A DNA stretch of 64,000 bases from VRUE01 sp963703235 (GTDB lineage Bacteria > Actinomycetota > Thermoleophilia > Solirubrobacterales > 70-9): NCBI GenBank assembly GCA_963703235.1, contig OY969802.1:1674001-1738000 (forward strand), read 5' to 3'. The notes beneath the pieces are model-generated. The model saw only the letters and a list, made by a program, of their open reading frames with translations, searched no databases and was not told the origin of the DNA. The position numbers were made by a program, and so were the translations under genes. The stretch's first letter is position 1; each line of letters starts with the position of its first letter. This document shows positions 42,686 to 51,042 of the stretch, one piece after another.

Positions 42686-43456
42686 ATGCCCCAGAGCGAG
42701 CCGGGCCGGGTATTGCGCAAGCTGCGGGTCGCCGCCGCGGGGGACATCCACTGCCGTGAGGCGAATCGCCAGCGCGTCCTGGACGCCTTCGCCAGCCTCG
42801 ACGGGGAGGCCGATCTGGCGCTTCTCGCCGGCGACCTGACCAGTCACGGCACCGTGGCGGAGGCGGAGATCCTCTGTGCCGCCGCCGCCGGGGCCACGAT
42901 GCCGATCTTCGCCGTGCTCGGCAACCACGACTGGCATGGCGGCGAGGCCGAGCAGATCGGCCAACGCCTCGAGGACGCCGGGGTCGCGGTGCTCGACCGC
43001 AGGGCCACGGTGCTCGAGCTCGACGGGCTGGAGGTCGGCATCGTCGGCTGCAAGGGCTTCGTCGGCGGCTTCGCCCCCCGTCACCTGCCCGACTTCGGCG
43101 AGCCCTCCCTGCGAGCGGTCTACGCCGAGACGACGGCCGAGGTCGAGGCGCTCGAGGCGGGCCTGCGGGAGGTCGAGACCTGCCCGCTGCGGATCGTCCT
43201 CCTCCACTACTCCCCGGTCGCCGCCACCCTCCAGGGCGAGCCGGCCGAGATCCTCGCCTTCCTCGGCAGCGACCGCCTTGCCGCACCGATTCTGGAGCAC
43301 GGGCCCGACCTCGTCCTCCACGGCCACGCCCACGACGGCTCGCCCGAAGGGCGGATCGGCGAGGTGCCGGTCTTCAACGTGTCGCTACCGGTCACCGAAC
43401 GGGATTTCTGGACGATCGAGCTCGATGCGAGCAACGCTCGCAGTCCGATCCCCTGA
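42686..43456 (+). CDS. calcineurin-like metallophosphoesterase
   Basis: 256 residues with all core motifs: GDIH (AAAGDIHCREAN), GDLT (LLAGDLTSHG), GNHD (VLGNHDWHGG) and LHGHAHDGSPEG. It binds two metals and hydrolyses a phosphoester. The substrate is unknown, and cyclic nucleotides, Ap4A or phosphoproteins are all possible. ATG start, divergent from the acidic protein. Confidence 0.9.
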   Translation: MPQSEPGRVLRKLRVAAAGDIHCREANRQRVLDAFASLDGEADLALLAGDLTSHGTVAEAEILCAAAAGATMPIFAVLGNHDWHGGEAEQIGQRLEDAGVAVLDRRATVLELDGLEVGIVGCKGFVGGFAPRHLPDFGEPSLRAVYAETTAEVEALEAGLREVETCPLRIVLLHYSPVAATLQGEPAEILAFLGSDRLAAPILEHGPDLVLHGHAHDGSPEGRIGEVPVFNVSLPVTERDFWTIELDASNARSPIP

Positions 43457-43506
43457 GCGATCCTCAGCGCAGCAGCGCGACAACCCCTTCCGCGGACCTC
43501 AGCAGG

Positions 43507-43737
43507 TCAGCTGCGCTCAGGACGCTGCTCGCCCCAGGCGCCGGTTGGGGTCTCGTCCTCGTGTTCATGCGCCGAACCGGTCGGCGGCTCAATGCGCTCG
43601 TCGGCCCGCGGCCGCATGCCGACGTAGACCAGGAAGAGGACGAAGAGGGGCACCGCGACCACGAGGGCGAAGATCGGCGACCAGGCAACCGCGATCACGG
43701 CTAGGCAAGCGAGTACCACCGATGGAATCACGTACAT
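43507..43737 (-). CDS. small two-helix membrane protein
   Basis: 76 residues. Two hydrophobic segments (VIPSVVLACLAVIAVAW; FALVVAVPLFVLFLVYVGM) are followed by a polar, acidic tail with His and Glu. No family is recognised. It is flanked by two + strand genes. Confidence 0.6.
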   Translation of the reverse strand: MYVIPSVVLACLAVIAVAWSPIFALVVAVPLFVLFLVYVGMRPRADERIEPPTGSAHEHEDETPTGAWGEQRPERS

Positions 43738-43817
43738 GCTAGCCCGCTACCCGGCCGCGCCCGCACTTACACCGTGGCGATTCGTTTGGGCCCATGACGG
43801 CCGGGTAGCCCGCGGGC

Positions 43818-44042
43818 ATGATCGACACGCAGACCATTCCTCGCCCGGGCGAGCGCTGGCTCAGCTGTCCGCCCTACCTGCTGATCGCGCATGTGGTCGC
43901 GGTCGAGGAGCGAGTCGATCCACCCCTGGTCAGCTATGAGCTGCAGGACGAGGAAGGGCAGCTGCTGGAATGCGTCGAGCACGCCCTCCTCGACGATGGC
44001 TGGTGGAAGACCTTCCAGCCGATGACTCGCCGCTGCGGCTAG
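43818..44042 (+). CDS. hypothetical protein (74 aa)
   Basis: A 74-residue protein opening MIDTQTIPRPGERWLSCPPY and ending DDGWWKTFQPMTRRCG, with one strand-rich middle (LVSYELQDEEGQLLECVEHA). I do not recognise it. It ends tail-to-tail with the F420 LLM gene, the stops overlapping by 4 bp. Confidence 0.55.
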   Translation: MIDTQTIPRPGERWLSCPPYLLIAHVVAVEERVDPPLVSYELQDEEGQLLECVEHALLDDGWWKTFQPMTRRCG

Positions 44043-44995
44043 CCGAGCTTGGGCAGCACCTCGCGCCCGTAGAAGTCAAAGAAACCCTCTTTGTCGGGCC
44101 CGACTTGGTGGACGTAGACGTGGTCGTAGCCGGCCTCGACGTATTCCTCGATCGCCTTGATGTGGCGCTGCGGGTCGGGGCCACAGACGATGCTCTCCGC
44201 GATGTCCTCCTTGCCGACCAGCTCGGTCGCCTCTTCGAAGTGGGAGGGAAGCGGCAGCTCGAGGAAGTGGGAGCCACCGACGGCGCCGTTCGGCCACCAC
44301 TCGAGGGCCGTCCTCCGTGCCTCCTCCTCGCTCGCCGCCCAGCAGACGTGGAGCTGGCCGTAGGTCGGCTTGCCGTCGCCACCGCCGCGCCGGAAGCGCT
44401 CGATCGTCTCGGCGATCGGCGCGGTGCCGACCATGCCGTCGCCGGTCTCCGCGGCTAGGTCGGCGCCCTGCGGCCCGCCCACGGCAACGAGGATCGGCGG
44501 TGGCTCGTCGGGAAGGCTGTAGAGGCGGGCGTTCTCGACCCGGTAGTAGGTGCCGCGATGGCTCTGCAGGCCGCCCCGCCAGAGCGAGCGGATCACCTCG
44601 GTCGCCTCGGCGAGGCGTTCCTGGCGCTCGCGGACCGGCGGCCAGCGGTCGCCGAGGATGTGCTCGTTGAGGTTCTCGCCGCTGCCGACCCCGAGCGAGA
44701 AGCGGCCCGGCAGCAGGCTCGCCGCGGTCGCAGCGGCGTGGGCGACGATCGCGGGGTGGATGCGGAACGTCGGGCAGGTGACGCCGGTGGCGAGCCCGAT
44801 CCGGTCAGTCGCCTCGGCGAGCGCGCCGAGCACACCCCAGACGAAGGGGCTGTTGCCCTGGCGGTCGACCCACGGGTGGAAGTGGTCGGAGATCGCCGCA
44901 AAGGAGAACCCGACCTCCTCCGCCCGCACGGCCTCGGCGACTAGCTGCCGCGCGCCGCTTTCCTCGCTGGCGAGCGTGTAGCCGATCGCCGTCAT
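44039..44995 (-). CDS. LLM-class F420-dependent oxidoreductase (TIGR03557-like)
   Basis: 318 residues of a luciferase-like barrel. SFAAISDHFHPWVDRQGNSP near the N terminus holds the F420 contacts typical of F420-dependent glucose-6-phosphate dehydrogenase relatives. RFSLGVGSGENLNEHILGDR and VAVGGPQGADLAAETGDGMV follow. It oxidises or reduces an unknown substrate with F420. It indicates that the host makes F420. Confidence 0.88.
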   Translation of the reverse strand: MTAIGYTLASEESGARQLVAEAVRAEEVGFSFAAISDHFHPWVDRQGNSPFVWGVLGALAEATDRIGLATGVTCPTFRIHPAIVAHAAATAASLLPGRFSLGVGSGENLNEHILGDRWPPVRERQERLAEATEVIRSLWRGGLQSHRGTYYRVENARLYSLPDEPPPILVAVGGPQGADLAAETGDGMVGTAPIAETIERFRRGGGDGKPTYGQLHVCWAASEEEARRTALEWWPNGAVGGSHFLELPLPSHFEEATELVGKEDIAESIVCGPDPQRHIKAIEEYVEAGYDHVYVHQVGPDKEGFFDFYGREVLPKLG

Positions 44996-45011
44996 CGACG
45001 TCGTCAGCCGG

Positions 45012-45236
45012 CTAGAGGCGGCTGCGCAGCATCTCCTTCCCCTGCTCGGCGCCCTTGCGGCTTGCCTCCTGGGCGCGGCGGAAGAAGTCGGCGAGCTCGT
45101 TGTCCCCCGCGCGCTCCGCGTCCTCGACGTAGGTCTCGAGGCGCAACACGTTGCTGAGGCACTGCTCGACGAACCAGATGACGTTGTAGTCCTTGTCCTT
45201 CGTGCCGGTGATCTCGCCGGCCTCTTGCACTGCCAT
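45012..45236 (-). CDS. small helical protein (74 aa)
   Basis: 74 residues, helical and charged (YNVIWFVEQCLSNVLRLETY; EDAERAGDNELADFFRRAQE), a short form seen in many actinobacteria. The role is unknown. It is upstream of the LLM gene on the same strand (16-bp gap) and could be in its operon. Ribosome site gaggtag precedes the ATG. Confidence 0.65.
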   Translation of the reverse strand: MAVQEAGEITGTKDKDYNVIWFVEQCLSNVLRLETYVEDAERAGDNELADFFRRAQEASRKGAEQGKEMLRSRL

Positions 45237-45294
45237 TGCCTACCTCCTCGGGTAGTCAGGGGTTGGATGGTCTCCCGTTACCCGCTCGGGCCGA

Positions 45295-45531
45295 CTAGTA
45301 GCGCGACGGCGGCGGGGCTTCGCGCCGTTCCTCGGCGACGACCGCTTCGCGGCGCTTGGCACGCTCGGTCCAGATCGCCTCCTGGAAGAAAGAGAGGACC
45401 AAGCCGGCGGCGCCAGCGATCATCAGGATCCAGCCGACGACATCGAGGCTGACCCCCTCCAAATGGACGTTGGTGGCGAAGGTGAGAATCGCCCCCACCA
45501 CGATCAAGAGAATTCCGCCTGCGATGGTCAT
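45295..45531 (-). CDS. DUF6458-type small membrane protein
   Basis: 78 residues from ATG 45531. Two membrane helices (MTIAGGILLIVVGAILTFAT and VVGWILMIAGAAGLVLSFFQ) are joined by NVHLEGVSLD, followed by a basic-then-acidic tail. This matches the small DUF6458 family. An upstream in-frame ATG (45564) is less likely. Confidence 0.75.
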   Translation of the reverse strand: MTIAGGILLIVVGAILTFATNVHLEGVSLDVVGWILMIAGAAGLVLSFFQEAIWTERAKRREAVVAEERREAPPPSRY

Positions 45532-45579
45532 GGGTTGCTGGTGCCCCCGGCAGGGCGCCTTCAAACCTCGGCTGGCCGC

Positions 45580-46101
45580 TCAGGCGATCCCCTCGAACTC
45601 GTACTCGCGCAGGAAGCCCTCGAAGAGGCGCCTGTGTGACTGCTCGTCGTGAAGGATCTCGATCGCCATGTCCTGGGTGACCGGGTCAACCTGGTCGGTC
45701 TCCTCGACGATGCGCGTGTAGTGCTCGATCGCGCCCGTCTCAGCTTTGATCACGCCGCGAATCACGTGCACGGTGTCGGTCTGCTCCTCGGGCGGCTGCA
45801 GGAAGCTCTGCTCGGCGGCGAAGTCCTCCGAGCCAGGGACAACGCCATATAGCTCCTTGATCCGCTCGGCGAAACGCCGCGCGTGGCTCAGCTCCTCTTC
45901 GATGTCCTCGCTCAGCGACTCCTTGATCTCCTGGGCGCGGACGCCGTCGAGGTTGACCGAGGCGGCGAGGTAGCTCATCACCGTCTCGATCTCCATCCAG
46001 TAGGCCTTGCAGAGCAGCTCGATGACGTGCTCGCGCGCCTCCAGGTTGGCGCTGTCGAAGATCCCCTTGCTCGGCGAGGTGGTCGTTCTCGCAGCCTCCA
46101 T
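45580..46101 (-). CDS. ferritin-like di-iron protein
   Basis: 173 residues from ATG 46101, which has aggaagg upstream. Four-helix bundle with two ExxH/E motifs: MEIETVMSYLAASVNLDG and EDIEEELSHARRFAERIKEL in the first half, and IKAETGAIEHYTRIVEET with IEILHDEQSHRRLFEGFL in the second. Likely a bacterioferritin-like or rubrerythrin-type iron/peroxide handler. Convergent with nothing, and it lies downstream of the glycosidase. Confidence 0.85.
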   Translation of the reverse strand: MEAARTTTSPSKGIFDSANLEAREHVIELLCKAYWMEIETVMSYLAASVNLDGVRAQEIKESLSEDIEEELSHARRFAERIKELYGVVPGSEDFAAEQSFLQPPEEQTDTVHVIRGVIKAETGAIEHYTRIVEETDQVDPVTQDMAIEILHDEQSHRRLFEGFLREYEFEGIA

Positions 46102-46156
46102 CCTTCCTCCAATCGTCGGGACCGTGCAGGCACTCGGTACCCGGGGGAGGCCGGCG

Positions 46157-47242
46157 TCAATCGTCGAAGGTCGCCTCGGGCACGGTGAAGGCGTCGCCAC
46201 CCGTCCAGGCGTTGAAGACGTACCAGGACGGCTTTGCCTCGCGGCGGTCCGTCAGCAGGCCGGCCGAGTCGCAGAACTGGCAGGCCCCGCTCGCGTCGGC
46301 CCACGAGAACCACCAGACGCCGCCGATCCGCCACCCGCGGCGATGCCTGTACAGCATGGTCAGCGCTCGGTCGAGTTCCTCCGCTTGGCCGAGCAGACCA
46401 CGCTCCCAGCGCGACTCGAAGCTGTCAGAGCCCCAACCGAGCTCGGTGACGTAGAGGGGCGTCGCGGCGTCGCCGTGGCGACGCATGACGCGCCGCAGAT
46501 TCTCGATCTGCCCGCGCATCGCCTTCGCTCGGGCGACATAGGGGTGAATCGCCACCCCGTCGAACCAGCGCTTGACGTCGCGCGCACGGTACATGCGAGC
46601 CAGGAACTTCCCAGGGTGGACGTTCGGCGGCACCTGCAGGGGCCGGCCGAAGAAACCTCCGAGGATCAGCTCGGCGCCCGGGTCGCTGCGGTGCAGGACG
46701 CGGCCAGAGAGCCGCACGAAGCGTGCGAAGCGCTCCGGCTCGGCGGCGCCGAAGGTGACGATGTTCTGCTCGTTCCAGATCTCCCAGCGGCGGATCGGCA
46801 GGAACGGCAGCTCCGGGTTGTCCCACCAGAAGCTGCCCCGGGAGCCGTAGCGATCGACGGCGCGGCGCAGGAAGGAGGCCCATGCCCGGCGCTGGAAGGC
46901 CCCGTCGACAGGTTCCAGCCGCAGGTCTTCGGAGAGCCATCGCGGCGTCCCCCAGACGAAGGGCAGGACACGCATTCCGTGGCGCGCCGCAAGCTCGACG
47001 TTGCGATCGAAACCGCTCCAGTCGGGCTCCTCGAAATAAGGGTCGGCCGACTCGATGCCGGACCAGAAGAGGGGCAGGCGCACGCTGCGCAGACCCGCCC
47101 TCTCCATCAGGTCGAAGTCGGACTGCGTGACCGCCTCCTGGGGCGAGATGCCGAGGAATTCGGGTGGGATGGCGGCGCGAGCGGGGCCCGGCAGAGCGAG
47201 CAACCCCATCGCCGCCATGATCGGTGCGATCTTTCGGATCAA
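46157..47242 (-). CDS. secreted glycoside hydrolase (clan A, GH5/GH39-like)
   Basis: 361 residues with a signal peptide (IAPIMAAMGLLALPGPARA-A). A TIM-barrel follows, with the acid/base Glu in RRWEIWNEQN and the nucleophile Glu in LYVTELGWGSDSFE, as in clan GH-A enzymes. Aromatic VWWFSWADASGACQFCDSAG near the C terminus may line the sugar site. The polysaccharide substrate is unknown. It acts outside the cell. Confidence 0.85.
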   Translation of the reverse strand: MIRKIAPIMAAMGLLALPGPARAAIPPEFLGISPQEAVTQSDFDLMERAGLRSVRLPLFWSGIESADPYFEEPDWSGFDRNVELAARHGMRVLPFVWGTPRWLSEDLRLEPVDGAFQRRAWASFLRRAVDRYGSRGSFWWDNPELPFLPIRRWEIWNEQNIVTFGAAEPERFARFVRLSGRVLHRSDPGAELILGGFFGRPLQVPPNVHPGKFLARMYRARDVKRWFDGVAIHPYVARAKAMRGQIENLRRVMRRHGDAATPLYVTELGWGSDSFESRWERGLLGQAEELDRALTMLYRHRRGWRIGGVWWFSWADASGACQFCDSAGLLTDRREAKPSWYVFNAWTGGDAFTVPEATFDD

Positions 47243-47332
47243 AGCATCACCTGAGAACCCCGCAACGATCCAAAGTAGCGCCCGGAGCGGGAACGGTGCT
47301 CAGCGCCCCGCCTCTGAGATAATCGGCCCTCT

Positions 47333-47406
47333 CGGGGCGTGGCGCAGCCTGGTAGCGCGCACCGTTCGGGTCGGTGAGGTCCCCGGTTCAAATCCGGGCG
47401 CCCCGA
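47333..47406 (+). tRNA. tRNA-Pro (anticodon CGG)
   Basis: A 74-nt cloverleaf. The acceptor is CGGGGCG/CGCCCCG with discriminator A, D stem GCGC/GCGC, anticodon stem CACCG/CGGTG with loop TTCGGGT (anticodon CGG), and T stem CCCGG/CCGGG with loop TTCAAAT. CCA is not encoded. It lies between two minus-strand genes and has no island next to it. Confidence 0.96.
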
Positions 47407-47455
47407 TGTTGGACTACCAGACCACCTCGACCGCGGGTGATCGCGATCGCGGTGG

Positions 47456-48628
47456 TTATTCCCGATAGGGAGCGCCTACTGCTCTGGCCCAGTCGTCGTC
47501 GACGTGAAGCTGCCCTTGCGCGTCGGTCTCGACTATCACCACGGTCGCAGGCTGGCGGTTGCCGTTGTCGGGGTCGATCGTGACCGATCCGGTCCAGCCC
47601 TTCCAGCTCCTAACGCGGTTGAGTGCCTCGGTGAGCTTTTTGGGAGCGATGCCGCCCGCTTCCTCGACGCCGTCGGCGAGAAAGTTCAGCGAGTCGAAGG
47701 TGTACGGGCTCCAGGTGCCGGGAGCTTGGTCGAACTCACTGCGGTACGCGGTCACCTTCTCGCTGGCCCCCGAGAAGTCATCAGGCGCAGGCACGCCAAC
47801 CAGCGGGCACGCTCTCGCAGCCGCCACGCCGGCGACGTCGACGAAGCCGGTGTCATACGACGCGTAGTCCGCGATGCACTGCGACCCGACTTTGCCCTCG
47901 TCCATTTCCTTCGCAATCAGACCGCCCTCGGGGAAGTAAACGGCGGCATAGATCGCATCGGGATTTCCAACAGCGAGCTTTTCCACGACATCGCTGTAGC
48001 TCTTCCGGCCAGGTTGCACCCTCTCGTAAGCAGTTACGGCAACCCCGGCTTTTTCGAGGGATCCCTTCAGCGCTCTGGATACAGAGACCGTGTAGTTCTG
48101 AGTCGGGTCGTAGACGATCGCGACCGTTTGCGCGCCGAGCCAGTCGGTCAGCGCCTGGGAGGCCACCGGAGCGATCTGGTACGTCATCGGCTGCAGGGTG
48201 AAACCAAGGCCGTTGGTCGAGTTGTCCGAGGTCAGCCTGATCGGCACCAGGCCGGCGTCGATGTAGAGCGGAAGGGTCTCGATGCCGACGCCGGAGTTGT
48301 AGGGGCCGACGATGCCGTCAAGCCCGTCGGCGATGGCGGACTTCGCCGCTTCCACTCCCGTCGCGGGGTCGGCGGCGTCGTCGATCGGAACGATCTCGAT
48401 CTGCCTGCCGAGGATCCCACCCCGCTCGTTGAGCTGCGCCGCGGCCAGCTGCGCTCCCTTGAGCATCCCCCTGCCCAGCACCGACTGTTCGCCGGAGAGC
48501 GGCGCCTCGAGCCCGACCCGGAAGTCGTTCGAACCGCTGTCGTCGGAGCTGGAGCTTCCGCAACCTGCTGCGGTGAGGACGAGGACAATGAGACTGAACA
48601 CCGTCGCGAGCCGGGCCTTGTGTTGCAT
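47456..48628 (-). CDS. branched-chain amino-acid-type ABC substrate-binding lipoprotein
   Basis: 390 residues. A lipoprotein signal with lipobox TAAGC is followed by a Ser-rich linker and a periplasmic-binding type-1 domain (VGLEAPLSGEQSVLGRGMLK; DGIVGPYNSGVGIETLPL; YAAVYFPEGGLIAKEM). It resembles LivK-type proteins that bind Leu/Ile/Val or other small ligands. No permease or ATPase is in this window, so partners lie elsewhere. Its ribosome site is inside a small hairpin. Confidence 0.87.
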   Translation of the reverse strand: MQHKARLATVFSLIVLVLTAAGCGSSSSDDSGSNDFRVGLEAPLSGEQSVLGRGMLKGAQLAAAQLNERGGILGRQIEIVPIDDAADPATGVEAAKSAIADGLDGIVGPYNSGVGIETLPLYIDAGLVPIRLTSDNSTNGLGFTLQPMTYQIAPVASQALTDWLGAQTVAIVYDPTQNYTVSVSRALKGSLEKAGVAVTAYERVQPGRKSYSDVVEKLAVGNPDAIYAAVYFPEGGLIAKEMDEGKVGSQCIADYASYDTGFVDVAGVAAARACPLVGVPAPDDFSGASEKVTAYRSEFDQAPGTWSPYTFDSLNFLADGVEEAGGIAPKKLTEALNRVRSWKGWTGSVTIDPDNGNRQPATVVIVETDAQGQLHVDDDWARAVGAPYRE

Positions 48629-48636
48629 GAGTGGCG

Positions 48637-48651
48637 ACTCCTTTCAGGAGT
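48637..48651 (-). promoter_or_regulatory. hairpin masking the ribosome site of the Liv-type gene
   Basis: On the minus strand ACTCCT-GAA-AGGAGT is a perfect 6-bp stem with its Shine-Dalgarno (AGGAG) in the 3' arm, 8 bp before the ATG at 48628. It could lower translation until melted. A short stem like this can also occur by chance. Confidence 0.4.
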
Positions 48652-48767
48652 GCGGTGAGCTGCTTGGCGGGCGAATCCGCTTCACCGATCGGGGCGGCCG
48701 CATCATCGCCCATCCACCGGTCAACTCCGCTGGGCTGACACCGAAGCTCGTCTCGGCGCGAGGGCGA

Positions 48768-49322
48768 TCACGACCCGCTCTCGCGCTTCAGAGCGGCGCG
48801 GATGAAGGTGGCCTTGGCGTTGGTGTAGGCCTCACGGTCGTCGGGGAAGCGGGCTGCAAACTCGCGCTTCAGAGCCGCGTACTGGTGTGCGGCCTGATGA
48901 TCGGCGCGCAGGTGATCGCGGAAAGCCAGCTCCTCCTCGTAGAGCGTGGAGCCTGCCGGCACCAGGTGCAGGTGGTGCGTGCGCCGGCTCGGGTGCGGCT
49001 TGCAGAACCAGTGCATCTCCTGCGGGCGGTAGGAGGCGTAGAGGTAGTCGAGCTTGGCCAGCGGCTCGAAGCAGACGCGGCCCGCCTGCAGGCTCTCGAT
49101 CCCAACCAGGATGTCGATGACCGGCTTCGCGTCGAGCCCCGGGACGGCGGTGCTGCCGACGTGGTGGATCGCGCCCACCGTCCACTCCCCGATTGCGTCC
49201 TCCAGAGCCAGGCGCTCGCGCTCGAAGCGTTCGGGCCAGCGTGCGTCGTAGGCGACGATCCGTACCGGCTCGTCGACCCAGTCCTCCGCTTCGCTCGCAT
49301 CCGCCTTCACCCGATCGACCAT
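48768..49322 (-). CDS. GrpB/UPF0157 family protein
   Basis: 184 residues from ATG 49322. VRIVAYDARWPERFERERL and HHVGSTAVPGLDAKPVIDIL are the GrpB signatures, related to the nucleotidyltransferase fold; HLHLVPAGSTLYEEELAFRD follows. Function is poorly known; some members modify or bind nucleotides/CoA. It is divergent from the membrane protein gene at 49345 (22-bp gap). Confidence 0.88.
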   Translation of the reverse strand: MVDRVKADASEAEDWVDEPVRIVAYDARWPERFERERLALEDAIGEWTVGAIHHVGSTAVPGLDAKPVIDILVGIESLQAGRVCFEPLAKLDYLYASYRPQEMHWFCKPHPSRRTHHLHLVPAGSTLYEEELAFRDHLRADHQAAHQYAALKREFAARFPDDREAYTNAKATFIRAALKRESGS

Positions 49323-49344
49323 ACGGTCAAATAGGGTCGGCCTG

Positions 49345-49797
49345 GTGCCAACGGGAGTCGACAGCGCCAAGCGGCTGGTGGGGATCGCGGTGGCCACGAT
49401 CGCGTTCATGCTGCCGCTCGTCGCCTTCGGGCTGGCTATCGCGCTGGTCGACGGCCATGCCAGCATCGCCTACTACGAAGCGGTCGCACAGATCATCCCG
49501 ATCGTCATCCTCGCCCTGGCGATCGAGCTGCGTTACTTCGCCCCGGGGCGCGAGGTGCCGGAGCCGCTGCGCCCGTACGTGCGGCAACCCGAGGCGGCGC
49601 GGGCAGTGGGATTCGTCTACGCGGCCGTCACCCTGCTGGCGCTCGTCGCCAGCGAGGCGGTCTCCCTCTGGGCAATCGCCGACGGAAGCTCGAACCAGCT
49701 CAAACTGAGCGTCACCACGGCGGGGCTCACCGCTGGAGCGGTGGCTCTGATCGTGGCGATCCTGCTTCCCGCGCCCGCCGAGACCGGCTCCAGCTGA
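49345..49797 (+). CDS. small membrane protein, four predicted helices
   Basis: 150 residues from GTG 49345. Hydrophobic segments are LVGIAVATIAFMLPLVAFGL, QIIPIVILALAIELRYF, GFVYAAVTLLALVASEAVSL and VTTAGLTAGAVALIVAILLP. No family is recognised. It ends before a strong hairpin that separates it from the sulfate transport operon. Confidence 0.6.
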   Translation: MPTGVDSAKRLVGIAVATIAFMLPLVAFGLAIALVDGHASIAYYEAVAQIIPIVILALAIELRYFAPGREVPEPLRPYVRQPEAARAVGFVYAAVTLLALVASEAVSLWAIADGSSNQLKLSVTTAGLTAGAVALIVAILLPAPAETGSS

Positions 49798-49816
49798 TCT
49801 GACCCGGCTGGCCGAC

Positions 49817-49860
49817 GATTGATCGTTTTTACCGCCTACAGAGGGTAAAAACGACCAATC
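49817..49860. terminator. 17-bp hairpin before sulfate operon
   Basis: GATTGATCGTTTTTACC (49817-49833) pairs with GGTAAAAACGACCAATC (49844-49860), 16 of 17 pairs, loop 10 nt. A GC-rich hairpin (cccccgctggggcg...) follows. It lies 19 bp after the membrane-protein stop and about 130 bp upstream of the sulfate-binding gene. A terminator is likeliest; a regulatory leader is possible. Confidence 0.5.
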
Positions 49861-49991
49861 TCCCCCGCTGGGGCGCCTCGCCCGGGGGGAATCCCCACTT
49901 TTCCGATCAACTTTCTGCTACTCTGCGCGGCCTCTTTAGAACTATGTTGCTCAAGAAAGTAAGCGACTCAGAAAAGAAAGGAATTCCCTCG

Positions 49992-51032
49992 ATGCGGAAT
50001 GCCCCCCACCCAAACCGGCAACGCAGTGTCCCTCTCGCTCTACAGGCGGCCCTCCTGGCCGTGATCGCAGCGATGGTCGTGGCCGGTTGCGGAGGCGGCG
50101 ATTCCGCCACTGGGTCGAACGGCGACGGCAAGCTCGACATCGTCGGCTACTCCACCCCGGAGGCGGTCTACGAGGAAAGCATCGAGCCGGGCTTCGAAGG
50201 CACCCCGGACGGCGCTGACGTCAGCTTCAGCAACTCCTTCGGCGCCTCCGGCGACCAGAGCCGTGCGGTCGAGGCAGGTCAGCCGGCCTCCGTCGTCCAC
50301 TTCGCCCAGGCCGGCGACATGAGCCGCCTGGTCGAGGCGGGACTCGTCGCTCCAGACTGGGACAAAGGGAAATACAGCGGCATCGGCCAGGACTCGGTCG
50401 TCGTGATCATGGTCCGCAAAGGGAATCCGGAGGGCATCGAGTCCTTCGACGACGTCCTCAGCAAGGACGTCGAGGTGATCACGCCCAACCCGTTCAGCTC
50501 GGGCTCGGCGCGCTGGAACATCATGGCGCTCTACGGGACCGAAGTGCACAAGGGCAAGTCCGATGCCGAGGCGCTCGAATCGGTCAAGGCCCTGCTCGAG
50601 AAGACCGTGGTTCAGCCGGGCAGCGCCCGCGACGCGCTCGCCGCCTTCACCCAGGGCGAGGGCGACCTGCTGCTCGGCTACGAGAACGAGGCGATCAAGG
50701 CACAGGAAGAGGGCGAGGAGGTCGACTACGTGATCCCGCCCAGCACGATCTTGATCGAGACGCCAATCGCGGTCACCAAAGACGCGCCGGGAGCCGCCCA
50801 GGCCTTCCTCGACTACGTCTGGTCGGACGAGGGCCAGGAAATCTGGGCCGAGAACGGCTACCGGCCGGTGAACAAAGGCCTGATCGACCCGCAGCAGTTC
50901 CCGACCCCCAATGACCTGTTCACGATCGCCGAGTTCGGCGGCTGGGACCGGGTCAACGACGAGTTCTTCGACGAGACGACCGGCAAAGTCGCCGCGATCG
51001 AGGAGGAACTCGGCGTCTCGACGAGCGGCTGA
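49992..51032 (+). CDS. cysP: sulfate ABC transporter substrate-binding lipoprotein
   Basis: 346 residues from ATG 49992 (aaaggaa upstream); an in-frame ATG at 49944 is a weaker start. Lipobox VVAGC is followed by a Gly/Ser linker. The Sbp/CysP fold is marked by SFSNSFGASGDQSRAVEAGQ, DSVVVIMVRKGNPEGIESFD, NPFSSGSARWNIMALYG and YENEAIKAQEEGEEVDYVIP. It binds sulfate or thiosulfate outside the membrane. First gene of a four-gene operon. Confidence 0.93.
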   Translation: MRNAPHPNRQRSVPLALQAALLAVIAAMVVAGCGGGDSATGSNGDGKLDIVGYSTPEAVYEESIEPGFEGTPDGADVSFSNSFGASGDQSRAVEAGQPASVVHFAQAGDMSRLVEAGLVAPDWDKGKYSGIGQDSVVVIMVRKGNPEGIESFDDVLSKDVEVITPNPFSSGSARWNIMALYGTEVHKGKSDAEALESVKALLEKTVVQPGSARDALAAFTQGEGDLLLGYENEAIKAQEEGEEVDYVIPPSTILIETPIAVTKDAPGAAQAFLDYVWSDEGQEIWAENGYRPVNKGLIDPQQFPTPNDLFTIAEFGGWDRVNDEFFDETTGKVAAIEEELGVSTSG

Positions 51033-51042
51033 CGACTGAACG

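Noticed and set aside
47333..47406. tRNA-Pro as an island attachment site
   Set aside because: No integrase or repeat of the tRNA 3' end is found on either side, and flanking genes look chromosomal.
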